Assembly (NCBI GenBank): GCA_937885015.1
Contig: CALAAS010000029.1
Location: 1-31,824, forward strand
Length of the DNA: 31,824 bases
Source: an uncultured Clostridium sp.
GTDB taxonomy: Bacteria; Bacillota; Clostridia; Lachnospirales; Lachnospiraceae
Reading direction: 5' to 3'
Made by a program: the position numbers and the translations under genes. Each line of letters starts with the position of its first letter. Position 1 is the first letter of the stretch. Below are positions 23,075 to 30,850 of this stretch, piece by piece. The notes under the pieces were generated by a model. The model did no database searches. It worked only from the letters and a program-made list of their open reading frames with translations, and was not told the DNA's origin.

Positions 23075-24058
23075 CTATTCGCAGGGATAGGCAAGGCCCC
23101 AGCCAGCCCGGATTTCATCCATCTGCTCCATCATCGCCACCGTGTCCCGATGGGGCATCTGCTGGCACTCAATACGGCCTTCCTCCAGCGCATCCAGACA
23201 GCTCAGTACCTCATACTCATATCCCGTAACCTGTTCCGGACAGGAAAGCTCCTGAATCATCCGATGTCCGGCATCATACACTGTCAGTTTCTGCGGGTTA
23301 TTGATATTCTCCACCTCAATAAAACCTTTATCCCCATAAATCACTCCCCGGCGATCACTCAGACCGTCTATGGTCGCATTTAGAACTGCCATACGCCCAT
23401 CTTCATAATGAATCGTCATACTCTCCTGAGCGTCCACTCCAGTCTCCGTCATGCTTACAGAGCTGTCGATCTTCCGTATTTCCATTCCAAATACCATGGA
23501 AGCAAAATTCAGCGTATAAACTCCCACATCCAAAAGCGCGCCTCCTGCCAGCTCCGGACGGATCAGACGCTCCTTTTCCCTGATCCGATACCCCAGGTTT
23601 GCCGTTAGCATACAGGGAGTCCCTATTACACCGGAAGCCAGCAATTCATTCAGCATCACTCTGGACGGCATATACCGCGTCCAAATCGCTTCCGTCAAAA
23701 GCAGTCCCTTTTCTTCGGCCATCCGGAACGCTTCTCTGGCCTGCCCCGCATTTACCGTAAATGCCTTCTCACAGAGTACGTGTTTCCCATGCTCCAGGCA
23801 CAACTTTATGTGGGAAAAATGGTGAGAATGCGGTGTCGCTATATACACCAGGTCCACATCTTCATCTGACACCATTTCCTCATAGGAACCGTAAGCCTTC
23901 TCAAATCCCCATTTTTCCCGAAAGGCCTGTGCTCTGGAAAGCTCTCTGGCTGCCACACCATAACAACAAAAGCGCACTCCTTTTTCTTTCATTCCGTTCA
24001 GCGTCTCCGCCATCGTTCCGGCAATCCTGCCGGCACCCAGTATTGCAATCCGTATCAT
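23075..24058 (-). CDS. Gfo/Idh/MocA family oxidoreductase
   Basis: A 327-residue NAD(P)-dependent dehydrogenase. N-terminal Rossmann motif ILGAGRIAGTMAETL, then YIATPHSHHFSHIKLCLEHG and the catalytic-lysine motif VLCEKAFTVN (EKP in most members, EKA here), then the C-terminal alpha/beta domain with GGALLDVGVYTLNF. Family members oxidise or reduce sugars, inositols and related polyols or dihydrodiols; the substrate is not predictable. The ATG at 24058 has GGGGAGA seven bases upstream; a GTG 15 codons earlier gives a poorer start. Promoter at 24115-24143. It diverges from the TetR gene, but its function seems unrelated to the SSS/amidohydrolase locus. Confidence 0.9.
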   Translation of the reverse strand: MIRIAILGAGRIAGTMAETLNGMKEKGVRFCCYGVAARELSRAQAFREKWGFEKAYGSYEEMVSDEDVDLVYIATPHSHHFSHIKLCLEHGKHVLCEKAFTVNAGQAREAFRMAEEKGLLLTEAIWTRYMPSRVMLNELLASGVIGTPCMLTANLGYRIREKERLIRPELAGGALLDVGVYTLNFASMVFGMEIRKIDSSVSMTETGVDAQESMTIHYEDGRMAVLNATIDGLSDRRGVIYGDKGFIEVENINNPQKLTVYDAGHRMIQELSCPEQVTGYEYEVLSCLDALEEGRIECQQMPHRDTVAMMEQMDEIRAGWGLAYPCE

Positions 24059-24114
24059 ATCCATTCTCCCCGCCATCCATGGCCATATTGTTAAAAGTTC
24101 CACACATATGCCCT

Positions 24115-24143
24115 ATTCTACACGAAGTCCAAAAAGCTGGCAA
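24115..24143 (-). promoter_or_regulatory. Promoter of the Gfo/Idh/MocA gene
   Basis: On the minus strand TTGCCA (24138-24143) and TAGAAT (24115-24120) with a 17-bp spacer, about 55 bases ahead of the ATG. Confidence 0.7.
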
Positions 24144-24164
24144 GTAAATCCTCCCATTTGTCTT

Positions 24165-24192
24165 TTCACAGATTTTATCCTTTTTTTATAGT
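24165..24192 (+). promoter_or_regulatory. Candidate promoter of the TetR gene
   Basis: TTCACA (24165-24170) and TATAGT (24187-24192) with a 16-bp spacer on the plus strand, about 75 bases of leader before the ATG. Confidence 0.45.
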
Positions 24193-24275
24193 ATTTTTTT
24201 CCTCTCCCATTTATAATAAGGAAAGCGGATGACCATATTTATTTACCACAGATATTACGAATCGATGAGGAAACC

Positions 24276-24905
24276 ATGTATACTAAAAATAATAAACGGA
24301 CACAGCAGGCCAAAAAAACCCGGGAACGAATTTTTTCAGCTGCAGCTGAGCTATTAAATCAAAAACCATTTGATTCCATTACTATTGCAGAAATCACCTC
24401 AAAAGCAGAGATTTCCACCGGCGCCTTTTACCATCATTTTCAAAGCAAAGATGAACTTTTTTTTGAATGGGTCAACCAGCTGGACGAAATCTATCAAAAT
24501 TTCTTTGACGAAGAAGTTTCCCACGTAACGCCAGAAAACATTCTCGAATTGATCCGCAAAAAAATCAATCTTGTCCTGGAAACCTATTCCAGATGGGGCG
24601 CAGAAATTATCACTACCAGCTACACCTTTATGATGAAAAACGAAAAGCTGAGAGGACGCATGACAAATAATGGACGGATCTGTAATCTCATTGCCTACGA
24701 ATTATTTTCAAAAGGACAAAACTGGGGGATTATTCGCGCAGATGTTTCTATTACAGATCTGATTAGCAGCCACATAAAAACGGAACGCGGTGCCCTGATT
24801 GACTGGTGTATACAAGGCGGCTGTACCGACATCTTAAAGGAAAACGAGGCACTTATTCAGCTCCACATAGACAGCCTGCGAGTCAGACCTGAAAGCAAGC
24901 CGTAA
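24276..24905 (+). CDS. TetR/AcrR-family transcriptional regulator
   Basis: A 209-residue protein with the TetR N-terminal DNA-binding domain: TRERIFSAAAELLNQKPFDS (about 15-34), then TIAEITSKAEISTGAFYHHF (36-55) and SKDELFFEW (57-65). The C-terminal ligand domain is not conserved enough to name an effector. GAGG lies ahead of the ATG. It faces the amidohydrolase/SSS operon across a bidirectional terminator and is the only regulator in this locus, which makes it the first candidate for binding the operators at 27706 and 27859; that link is inference. Confidence 0.9.
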   Translation: MYTKNNKRTQQAKKTRERIFSAAAELLNQKPFDSITIAEITSKAEISTGAFYHHFQSKDELFFEWVNQLDEIYQNFFDEEVSHVTPENILELIRKKINLVLETYSRWGAEIITTSYTFMMKNEKLRGRMTNNGRICNLIAYELFSKGQNWGIIRADVSITDLISSHIKTERGALIDWCIQGGCTDILKENEALIQLHIDSLRVRPESKP

Positions 24906-24908
24906 CAC

Positions 24909-24955
24909 AAAAGACTTCCTGACAGCCGAAGAGAATCCGGCATCAGGAAGTCTTT
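24909..24955. terminator. Bidirectional terminator between the TetR and amidohydrolase genes
   Basis: A perfect 13-bp stem (24910-24922 with 24943-24955) with an inner GCCG/CGGC helix lies between two convergent genes and has T-rich exits on both strands. Confidence 0.9.
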
Positions 24956-24971
24956 CCTATATATTTATCAG

Positions 24972-26243
24972 TTATTTCGGCGTATATTCTTTATGAACAC
25001 ACCCGTCCTTCATGACAAAAGCACAATGGCAAAGTGCCTTCCGGTCATTCAGGATGTCTGCATCCCAGGCTGCTATATCCGCCTTCATTCCCGGAGCCAG
25101 CACTCCCACCTCACTGAGACCGCAGATTTTGGCATTATCCGATGTACCGGCCTTCAAAACCCGCAGTGCCGGAATCCCCAGATCTCTCCAGGCTGTAAAT
25201 TCTCTCCATCCGTCTGTAGCCGGGACGATAGACACCATATCCGATCCAAGTCCCATGGTCAGGCTGCCATCCATAATCAGATCTACCACAATCTTTCTGC
25301 TCTCCTCCAGCTGCGCAGCATACTTCTTTTCTTTCCTCTGCATGGCTGCACTCTTGGGAGGAACCCTGGAAAGATCCACATCATCTGGCGTCATCAGCGA
25401 AAACAGCGTCGGCACATAACGAATATCCTTCTTTACCATAGCTTCCGCAGTGTGGGCCTGCATCAAGGTTCCATGTTCAATCTCATCCACTCCCAACTCG
25501 ATTAGAACATCCATCACATTTGATGTATAGGCATGTGCTGCTGTATATTTTCCCAACTGATGCGCTGTTTTTATGATCGCATCCATTTCTTCCCGATCCA
25601 GCTGCGGATCACCCGGGTCATCACCGGGAGAAGCAAACCCCCCTGCTGCCATAATTTTAATAAAATCCGCCCCGTACTTGACCTGTTTCTGCACCAGGCG
25701 GCGGAACCCCGCTGCACCGGAAGCTGTGCCATAGGGCTGCTCCAAAAATTCTGAAACAAATGGATTGGAACCAGGAAAATACGTTGAAAAATCCCAATGC
25801 CCCCCAGAACACCCCATGGCGTGCGGTGCCGCCAGAAGACGGGCTGCCGGAAACATCCCGGCATCAATCGCACGTTTTGCATCAATCATTCCAAAACCGC
25901 GAAATGCCGTCCCCGTAGTACGAACAGTTGTATATCCGTTTTGAAGCGCTTTCATGCAATTATGAACCACATTTAATGCTTTACGCTCATCACTGTCTGT
26001 TACCACGTAAGAATTAAAATGTTCCGGCCCGACGAAATCATAGTGCACATGGGAATCAATCATTCCCGGTGTAACCGTCAACCCTCCCAGATCAATAACC
26101 TCTGCCCCTTCCGGACAGGGGAGATTGTGATCCACTGCCTGTATCACACCATTCTCAACGAGAATCTGAATATTTTCCTTCAGCTCCTGATTTACCCCAT
26201 CAAAAAACCTGCCACAAATTATGTATTTCAGTGATGTATTCAT
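24972..26243 (-). CDS. Amidohydrolase family protein (imidazolonepropionase/prolidase-like), copy 1
   Basis: A 423-residue metal-dependent hydrolase. It has the small N-terminal beta domain, then DSHVHYD (His65, His67), FIKIMAAGGF (Lys186, the likely carboxylated lysine of a binuclear site), AAHAYTS (His217), DEIEHGTLM (His237) and GLGSDMVS (catalytic Asp). Such enzymes cleave cyclic or linear amides, including dipeptide-like substrates. The ATG at 26243 is preferred because AGGGG lies eight bases upstream; the ATG at 26252 is only four away. It is ten to twenty bases behind the SSS symporter gene, so both share a transcript. It is paralogous to the gene at 27930. Confidence 0.9.
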   Translation of the reverse strand: MNTSLKYIICGRFFDGVNQELKENIQILVENGVIQAVDHNLPCPEGAEVIDLGGLTVTPGMIDSHVHYDFVGPEHFNSYVVTDSDERKALNVVHNCMKALQNGYTTVRTTGTAFRGFGMIDAKRAIDAGMFPAARLLAAPHAMGCSGGHWDFSTYFPGSNPFVSEFLEQPYGTASGAAGFRRLVQKQVKYGADFIKIMAAGGFASPGDDPGDPQLDREEMDAIIKTAHQLGKYTAAHAYTSNVMDVLIELGVDEIEHGTLMQAHTAEAMVKKDIRYVPTLFSLMTPDDVDLSRVPPKSAAMQRKEKKYAAQLEESRKIVVDLIMDGSLTMGLGSDMVSIVPATDGWREFTAWRDLGIPALRVLKAGTSDNAKICGLSEVGVLAPGMKADIAAWDADILNDRKALCHCAFVMKDGCVHKEYTPK

Positions 26244-26262
26244 CCATGTCACCCCTTAATCT

Positions 26263-27675
26263 TTATACTTCCTGCGCCTTTTTCTGTGTTGCCATAGAAA
26301 CAACAACCAGCGTGATGATCGCAACCGGCCCGGAAATCAGAATACTCTGAAGACCACCCGGACATCCCATGATCTCCCACGCCAACGTCGTAACAGCTCC
26401 CAGAATCATGGATAAAAATCCTGCCGGACGCGTTACCTTCTTGGACCACATGGATGCAAGAACTGCCGGCGTGATGCTGGCACCTATCATCGTATAGGAC
26501 CAGTTCTGAAGCGCCAGAACGGTTGGGAAGAAGTTCAGGATAATCAGTGCAATGACACCGATTAAAACCGTTCCAATCCGATTTACCCAAAGTACCTGCT
26601 TATCATTTGGATCCTTATTGATATACTGCGTGTAAAAATCATATGTAACACTGGTTCCGCATGCCAGCAGATACGACGTGCCGGTTGTAATGATAAATGC
26701 AGTTGCTGCAGCCAGAAGAAGTCCGCCAATCAACGGAGGAATAATCGTTGTGGTTGACAGGAAAGACATACCCGCCTCGATGTTCGTTCCAAATACAACA
26801 CTGCCGACAAATGCGATAATTCCTACGCACGGCGTAACGATGAGAGCCATCAATCCCCAACCATAAATAGCAATCTTGGCTGATTTGTCATCTTTTGCTG
26901 CTGTCAGACGGGAATAGAAATTCTGATCTCCAGTCTCCAGCATAATCAACGGAAGAAATGCACCAATCCAGATAAAAATATTCCGTCCGCCAAAGAATGT
27001 CAGCTTATCTGGATTGATCGCTGCTGCATTGGCACAGATTACATCCCATCCTCCGCCTGCATTCAGCACGAATGGAAGAGCTACAACACAGCAAATCAGA
27101 ATCATAAATGCACTGATGGCATCCGTCCAGGCCACAGAAATAAGACCGCCTGTTACCGAAAGCACCACAATAATTGCGGTTGCAATCATAGTTGCCGTCT
27201 TATTATCAACTCCCATTGTAATATTCAGCACATAGCCAAACCCTTTATACTGGGAAGAGATAATGCCAGCCATACCGATCAGGTTGATAAAAGAACCAAG
27301 AATTCTTGTCTCTGCACCATATTTCTGCTGCAGAATCTGCGGAACCGTATAGCAGTTGCTTCTACGGATCTGCTTATAGCAGCAAAGATAAATGATACAG
27401 AATACTACGTAAGGGATGGCCCACTGAACACCGCCCCACCATCCATAATTATATGCCAATGAATTTCCGCCACCGGTAACAGTTCCGCTTCCTACGCTTG
27501 TTGCCAGAAGCGTTCCCATAAGAACCACCGGCCCCAGGCTTCTCCCTGCCAGCGCAAAGTCATCACTGCTCTTGATCTTCTTGGATGCCCAGAATCCAAT
27601 TCCCAGCATAACTGCCATATACAATACCACATAAATCAACAAATGCGGAACTGCTTGAACCTGTAAAAACTCCAT
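26263..27675 (-). CDS. Sodium:solute symporter (SSS family)
   Basis: A 470-residue protein with about 12-13 transmembrane helices. SSS features: the N-terminal SSDDFALAGRSLGPVVLMGT, the glycine-rich SVGSGTVTGGGNSLAYNYGW, VTGGLISVAWTDAISAFMIL, and LTAAKDDKSAKIA. The family imports sugars, amino acids, pantothenate and other small solutes with sodium. The ATG at 27675 has AGGAGG seven bases upstream; the longer frame starts before the predicted -10. It heads an operon with amidohydrolase copy 1 and diverges from copy 2. The likely cargo is the substrate or precursor for both hydrolases; identity unknown. Confidence 0.92.
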   Translation of the reverse strand: MEFLQVQAVPHLLIYVVLYMAVMLGIGFWASKKIKSSDDFALAGRSLGPVVLMGTLLATSVGSGTVTGGGNSLAYNYGWWGGVQWAIPYVVFCIIYLCCYKQIRRSNCYTVPQILQQKYGAETRILGSFINLIGMAGIISSQYKGFGYVLNITMGVDNKTATMIATAIIVVLSVTGGLISVAWTDAISAFMILICCVVALPFVLNAGGGWDVICANAAAINPDKLTFFGGRNIFIWIGAFLPLIMLETGDQNFYSRLTAAKDDKSAKIAIYGWGLMALIVTPCVGIIAFVGSVVFGTNIEAGMSFLSTTTIIPPLIGGLLLAAATAFIITTGTSYLLACGTSVTYDFYTQYINKDPNDKQVLWVNRIGTVLIGVIALIILNFFPTVLALQNWSYTMIGASITPAVLASMWSKKVTRPAGFLSMILGAVTTLAWEIMGCPGGLQSILISGPVAIITLVVVSMATQKKAQEV

Positions 27676-27705
27676 ACCCAATCCTCCTTTTACCCTCTTT
27701 TTTAG

Positions 27706-27733
27706 ATGAATACATTCGCCGAACACGTTCTGT
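27706..27733. promoter_or_regulatory. Operator-like repeat at the SSS promoter (site 1)
   Basis: The 28-base segment matches 27859-27886 in 22 positions. It contains two 10-bp boxes of the form GAAnAynTTC, GAATACATTC (27708-27717) and GAACACGTTC (27721-27730), three bases apart. It covers about +5 to +32 of the predicted SSS transcript, a repressor position. Confidence 0.65.
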
Positions 27734-27744
27734 TTGTTGTTCTC

Positions 27745-27773
27745 AGTATAATTTGCACGCATCGTTTTGTCAA
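27745..27773 (-). promoter_or_regulatory. Promoter of the SSS-amidohydrolase operon
   Basis: A perfect TTGACA (27768-27773), a 17-bp spacer and TATACT (27745-27750) on the minus strand. Confidence 0.8.
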
Positions 27774-27825
27774 CAGAATTTTTATTGATATTTTTTTATC
27801 TGTATTGACAATTATTTATCTTATG

Positions 27826-27854
27826 TTGACTTTTACGTTCAACTTCCTTATACT
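27826..27854 (+). promoter_or_regulatory. Promoter of amidohydrolase copy 2
   Basis: TTGACT (27826-27831), a 17-bp spacer and TATACT (27849-27854) on the plus strand, diverging from the SSS promoter with about 50 bp between the two -35 elements. Confidence 0.8.
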
Positions 27855-27858
27855 TTTT

Positions 27859-27886
27859 ATGCATACATTTACCGAATATATTCTGT
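27859..27886. promoter_or_regulatory. Operator-like repeat at the copy-2 promoter (site 2)
   Basis: The partner of 27706-27733. The two boxes are GCATACATTT (27861-27870) and the perfect palindrome GAATATATTC (27874-27883), again three bases apart. It begins at about the predicted transcription start, mirroring site 1. Confidence 0.65.
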
Positions 27887-27929
27887 CAAATCGTTTTTTC
27901 TATCATTAAAAATCGAGGAGGACTGAATC

Positions 27930-29102
27930 GTGTTAATTAAAAATGTTCATATTTTTAATGGAACTGAAACGCTGGACGGCCTGTTTGATATCCACCTGAA
28001 GGAAAATCTGATTGACCGCATTCTTCCACACACGGATGCTGCTTCTGATGAAATAGAAATTCTGGATGGAAACGAAAAATGGATTATGCCCGGATTGATT
28101 GATCTGCATGTACATCTGACCTGGGACGGACTTGTAGATCCGGCCATGGACATCTGGCACCGCTCCAAAGAAGAAAATATGATGGAAACCGTAGCAAATT
28201 CCCTGAAATACCTGAAACATGGAATTACCAGCATACGGGATCTTGGCTCTCCTGATGACGATGCTATTCATGTGGGAAGAGCAATTCAAAGAGGATGGTT
28301 TCCTGGTCCACGTATTTTCGCCGCAGGCATGTCGATTATCATGACAGGCGGACATGATCCATTCCACGGAATTCCTGTAGACGGCCCCTGGGAGGCATTG
28401 AAAGCCGTCCGCACTCAGGTTGCCAAGGGATGTTCCGTCATCAAAATCTCTGCAACCGGAGGAGTCTATGGACGCATTGAAGGTGAAGGGGTAGACGATA
28501 CAGAGCTTCGCGATGAAGAACTGGAAATGATCATGAACGAGGCGCACCGCCGGAAGGTTCCGGTCACAGCCCACGCCATCGGCGAACAGGGCGTCCGTTC
28601 CTGCCTCAATGCAGGCATTGACTGTATCGAACACGGCCAGTTTATCCAGCCGGATATGGCAAAACAGATGGCTGCGCAGGGAACTGCCTATATCCCGACT
28701 TTATTTGTCTATAAGCATCACGCAGACAATCCAAAGACCCCAGAATACGCACGGACAAAATCCATCGCAGTTCTGGAACACCATCAAAACGCACTGAAAT
28801 ATGCCAGGGAAAACGGAGTCCTAATAGGCACCGGATCAGATGCCGGTTCCCCCAATACGCCGCATCCCGCCCTTTTGGATGAAATTTTTGCCCTTTCCGG
28901 AGCAGGAATGACAAATCAGGAGGTTCTAAAAGCCGCCACTTCCAATGCGGCAAAAATACTGTGGCAAGAGGGGAAAGTCGGCATTGTACAGGAGGGTGCT
29001 TTTGCAGATCTCCTTCTGCTGGATAAAAATCCCTGTGAAAATCTTGAAACACTGAAACAGATTCATACCGTCATTGCCAATGGCAGAAAAATTATAAATT
29101 AA
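27930..29102 (+). CDS. Amidohydrolase family protein (imidazolonepropionase/prolidase-like), copy 2
   Basis: A 390-residue metal-dependent hydrolase related to copy 1 at 24972. Active-site set: LIDLHVHLTWDG (His60, His62), VIKISATGGVYGR (Lys172), TAHAIGEQG (His215), DCIEHGQF (His235) and GTGSDAGSPN (Asp304). The start is GTG with GAGGAGG upstream; no ATG is close enough. It is shorter than copy 1 and the loops differ (DPFHGIP against HAMGCSGGHW), so the two probably act on different compounds or successive steps. It diverges from the SSS gene and shares its control region. Confidence 0.92.
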   Translation: MLIKNVHIFNGTETLDGLFDIHLKENLIDRILPHTDAASDEIEILDGNEKWIMPGLIDLHVHLTWDGLVDPAMDIWHRSKEENMMETVANSLKYLKHGITSIRDLGSPDDDAIHVGRAIQRGWFPGPRIFAAGMSIIMTGGHDPFHGIPVDGPWEALKAVRTQVAKGCSVIKISATGGVYGRIEGEGVDDTELRDEELEMIMNEAHRRKVPVTAHAIGEQGVRSCLNAGIDCIEHGQFIQPDMAKQMAAQGTAYIPTLFVYKHHADNPKTPEYARTKSIAVLEHHQNALKYARENGVLIGTGSDAGSPNTPHPALLDEIFALSGAGMTNQEVLKAATSNAAKILWQEGKVGIVQEGAFADLLLLDKNPCENLETLKQIHTVIANGRKIIN

Positions 29103-29111
29103 ACCCAAATA

Positions 29112-29177
29112 AAGGGACTGTTCCCCAAATTTTGCCCAAAATATTTTAGACAAAATTCAGGTACAGTCCCTTCTTTT
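29112..29177 (+). terminator. Terminator after amidohydrolase copy 2
   Basis: A 10-bp perfect stem, AAGGGACTGT / ACAGTCCCTT (29112-29121 with 29163-29172), is followed by CTTTT, with an inner AATTTTG/CAAAATT hairpin in the loop. Confidence 0.75.
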
Positions 29178-29186
29178 ATTTCCCTC

Positions 29187-29215
29187 TTGCGCATTTTTCC
29201 CTTTTTATATAAAAT
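29187..29215 (+). promoter_or_regulatory. Candidate promoter of the CmpB-like gene
   Basis: TTGCGC (29187-29192) and TAAAAT (29210-29215) with a 17-bp spacer on the plus strand. Confidence 0.5.
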
Positions 29216-29289
29216 AACAGCATCTTATTACAGTTATCGTATCGCAGCATGCCATTTTCAACATGCCTTTCACAAAGGAGTGCTAAACC

Positions 29290-30294
29290 ATGCATACATA
29301 TACTTCATATACTTATAGCTGGCAGCAATGGCTGGCATTTTTCTACATCTATTGTTTTCTAGGCTGGATATTTGAATCTACCTATGTAAGTCTCAAAAAG
29401 CATCGGTTCGTCAACCGTGGGTTTCTTCGCCTCCCTCTGCTTCCTCTGTATGGATCCGGTGCCATTATGATGCTATGGGTATCGCTTCCCGTCCAGGATA
29501 ACCTGTTTCTTGTTTACGTATCCGGCTTTTTTGCTGCAACAATTCTGGAATACGCAACTGGTTTTATCATGGAACGGTTATTTAAAATGCGATACTGGGA
29601 CTACAGCAACCAGCCATTTCAGCTGCACGGCTATATCTGCCTCTCCTCCTCCCTGGCCTGGGGAGGCCTTACCATCCTTATGACCGAGGTAATCCATCAT
29701 CCCATTGCCCAGGCGGTAACTGCCACTTCTCCGTTTATCCTGAACCCGGTTCTGGCTGTCACAACCGCTCTGTTTGCTGTCGATATCTTTGAATCTACTA
29801 AAGAAGCTCTGGCTCTCGGAAAAACGCTGGAAACCCTCACGAAGCTTCGGGAAGAAAGCGAAGAAATGCACGCCCGCATTCTGGCACTGCGAAAAGAAGT
29901 GGAAACCCACGCAGCCTCCATACGACAGGACGTATTGGATCAGCTCTCCGAACTTCGCCAAGAATCCGAACAATTTCTTCGCAGTGCCCAGTCTGAAGTC
30001 TCCGAACGCTTTACCACTGCCCGCACTGAAACCACTGAACGCCTGAGCCTGGCCCACACAGAAATTTCCGGTCATCTAGCCTCATTTCACAGTGAGACCA
30101 TTTCCCGTATCCATCAGCTCACGCTGCAGCTGGAAGACCTGAAAGCCCGAAAACGTGCCCTTCAGCCTGCCTCCTCCCTGAACAGGTTTTACCGCCGCCA
30201 TCTTTTGCGTGGAAATCCCAGCGCAGCTTCCCGTTTTTCCGCAGCTCTGAAAGAACTGCAGGAACAGGAAGAAAAACGCCGTCTGCACAAATAA
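29290..30294 (+). CDS. CmpB-like (putative ABC-transporter type IV) membrane protein with undecad-repeat tail
   Basis: A 334-residue protein. The N-terminal half (1-170) has about five transmembrane helices and the motifs of the putative ABC_trans_CmpB family: FYIYCFLGWIFESTY (18-32), FVNRGFLRLPLLPLYGSGA (40-58) and RYWDYSNQPFQLHGYICL (101-118). The role of the family is not established. The C-terminal half is a long charged helix containing five consecutive 11-residue units (229-283), such as RFTTARTETTE and RLSLAHTEISG, most with Ser/Thr-Glu at positions 7-8. Undecads form right-handed coiled coils or membrane-lying amphipathic helices. AAAGGAG precedes the ATG. The last codons overlap the terminator of the convergent exporter genes. 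Confidence 0.8.
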   Translation: MHTYTSYTYSWQQWLAFFYIYCFLGWIFESTYVSLKKHRFVNRGFLRLPLLPLYGSGAIMMLWVSLPVQDNLFLVYVSGFFAATILEYATGFIMERLFKMRYWDYSNQPFQLHGYICLSSSLAWGGLTILMTEVIHHPIAQAVTATSPFILNPVLAVTTALFAVDIFESTKEALALGKTLETLTKLREESEEMHARILALRKEVETHAASIRQDVLDQLSELRQESEQFLRSAQSEVSERFTTARTETTERLSLAHTEISGHLASFHSETISRIHQLTLQLEDLKARKRALQPASSLNRFYRRHLLRGNPSAASRFSAALKELQEQEEKRRLHK

Positions 30295-30306
30295 GTGCAG
30301 CGGCGT
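30272..30306 (-). terminator. Terminator of the thrE-like pair, embedded in the convergent gene
   Basis: ACGCCG (276-281) with CGGCGT (301-306) and CTGCAC (283-288) with GTGCAG (295-300), all in the 30,000s, form a 12-bp stem with one bulged base. On the minus strand five T follow. The TAA of the CmpB-like gene lies in the loop. Confidence 0.8.
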
Positions 30307-30320
30307 ACAAGCCTGCATTC

Positions 30321-30803
30321 TTAGTCATCCTCGCTCCAGACATTCACATCACGATGCCAGCCGAATATCCAGGGTGGAATGGAATAGGCCACACCAATTC
30401 CAAGGCCAATGGCCACTGCCGTCTTTATGGTATGCATCCCATTGGCCAGCGCCAGCTGACCTTCTCCCATAAAAATATTATACGCCGTATAATAAATTCC
30501 GGCGCCGGGAACCAGCGTAAAAATTCCGCACAGCAGAAAAATCGTTGTGGGCGCTTTACATTGAACCGCCAGATAGCGGGAAAGAGCCGTCAAAACTGTA
30601 CTGGCCACAAACGTCCCCATAATCGGCGAATTATTGAGACCGCCAAACATCAGATACACCGCCCAGCCGACACCTCCCGTCAGTCCGCAGTACATATAGT
30701 ACTTTTTCGGCACACCAAACAGAACCGAAAATGCCACCGTTCCAATAAAAGCCGCCGCCAGCTCACTGATCACATCCAGTGACGGCTGTATCATTCCATC
30801 CAT
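30321..30803 (-). CDS. Threonine/serine exporter, small subunit (ThrE_2 type)
   Basis: A 160-residue membrane protein with about five helices, matching the C-terminal half of ThrE: AELAAAFIGTVAFSVLFGVP, then LNNSPIMGTFVASTVLTALS and IFTLVPGAGIYYTAYNIFMG. In many Firmicutes the exporter is split into this small protein and a larger partner; the pair exports threonine, serine and related amino acids, and probably works as a complex. It starts 47 bp after the larger subunit. ATG 30803 is assumed; the ATG at 30794 is an alternative. Followed by the terminator at 30272-30306. Confidence 0.85.
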   Translation of the reverse strand: MDGMIQPSLDVISELAAAFIGTVAFSVLFGVPKKYYMYCGLTGGVGWAVYLMFGGLNNSPIMGTFVASTVLTALSRYLAVQCKAPTTIFLLCGIFTLVPGAGIYYTAYNIFMGEGQLALANGMHTIKTAVAIGLGIGVAYSIPPWIFGWHRDVNVWSEDD

Positions 30804-30850
30804 CTTTCCCTATATCTCCTTTGCACACCATATTTATACTGCCATTCCAG

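Noticed and set aside
29112..29177. Repeated hairpins across the window as possible CRISPR or mobile-element ends
   Set aside because: Each hairpin has a different sequence, sits just past a stop codon and is followed by T; there are no regular spacers, target-site duplications or transposase genes.
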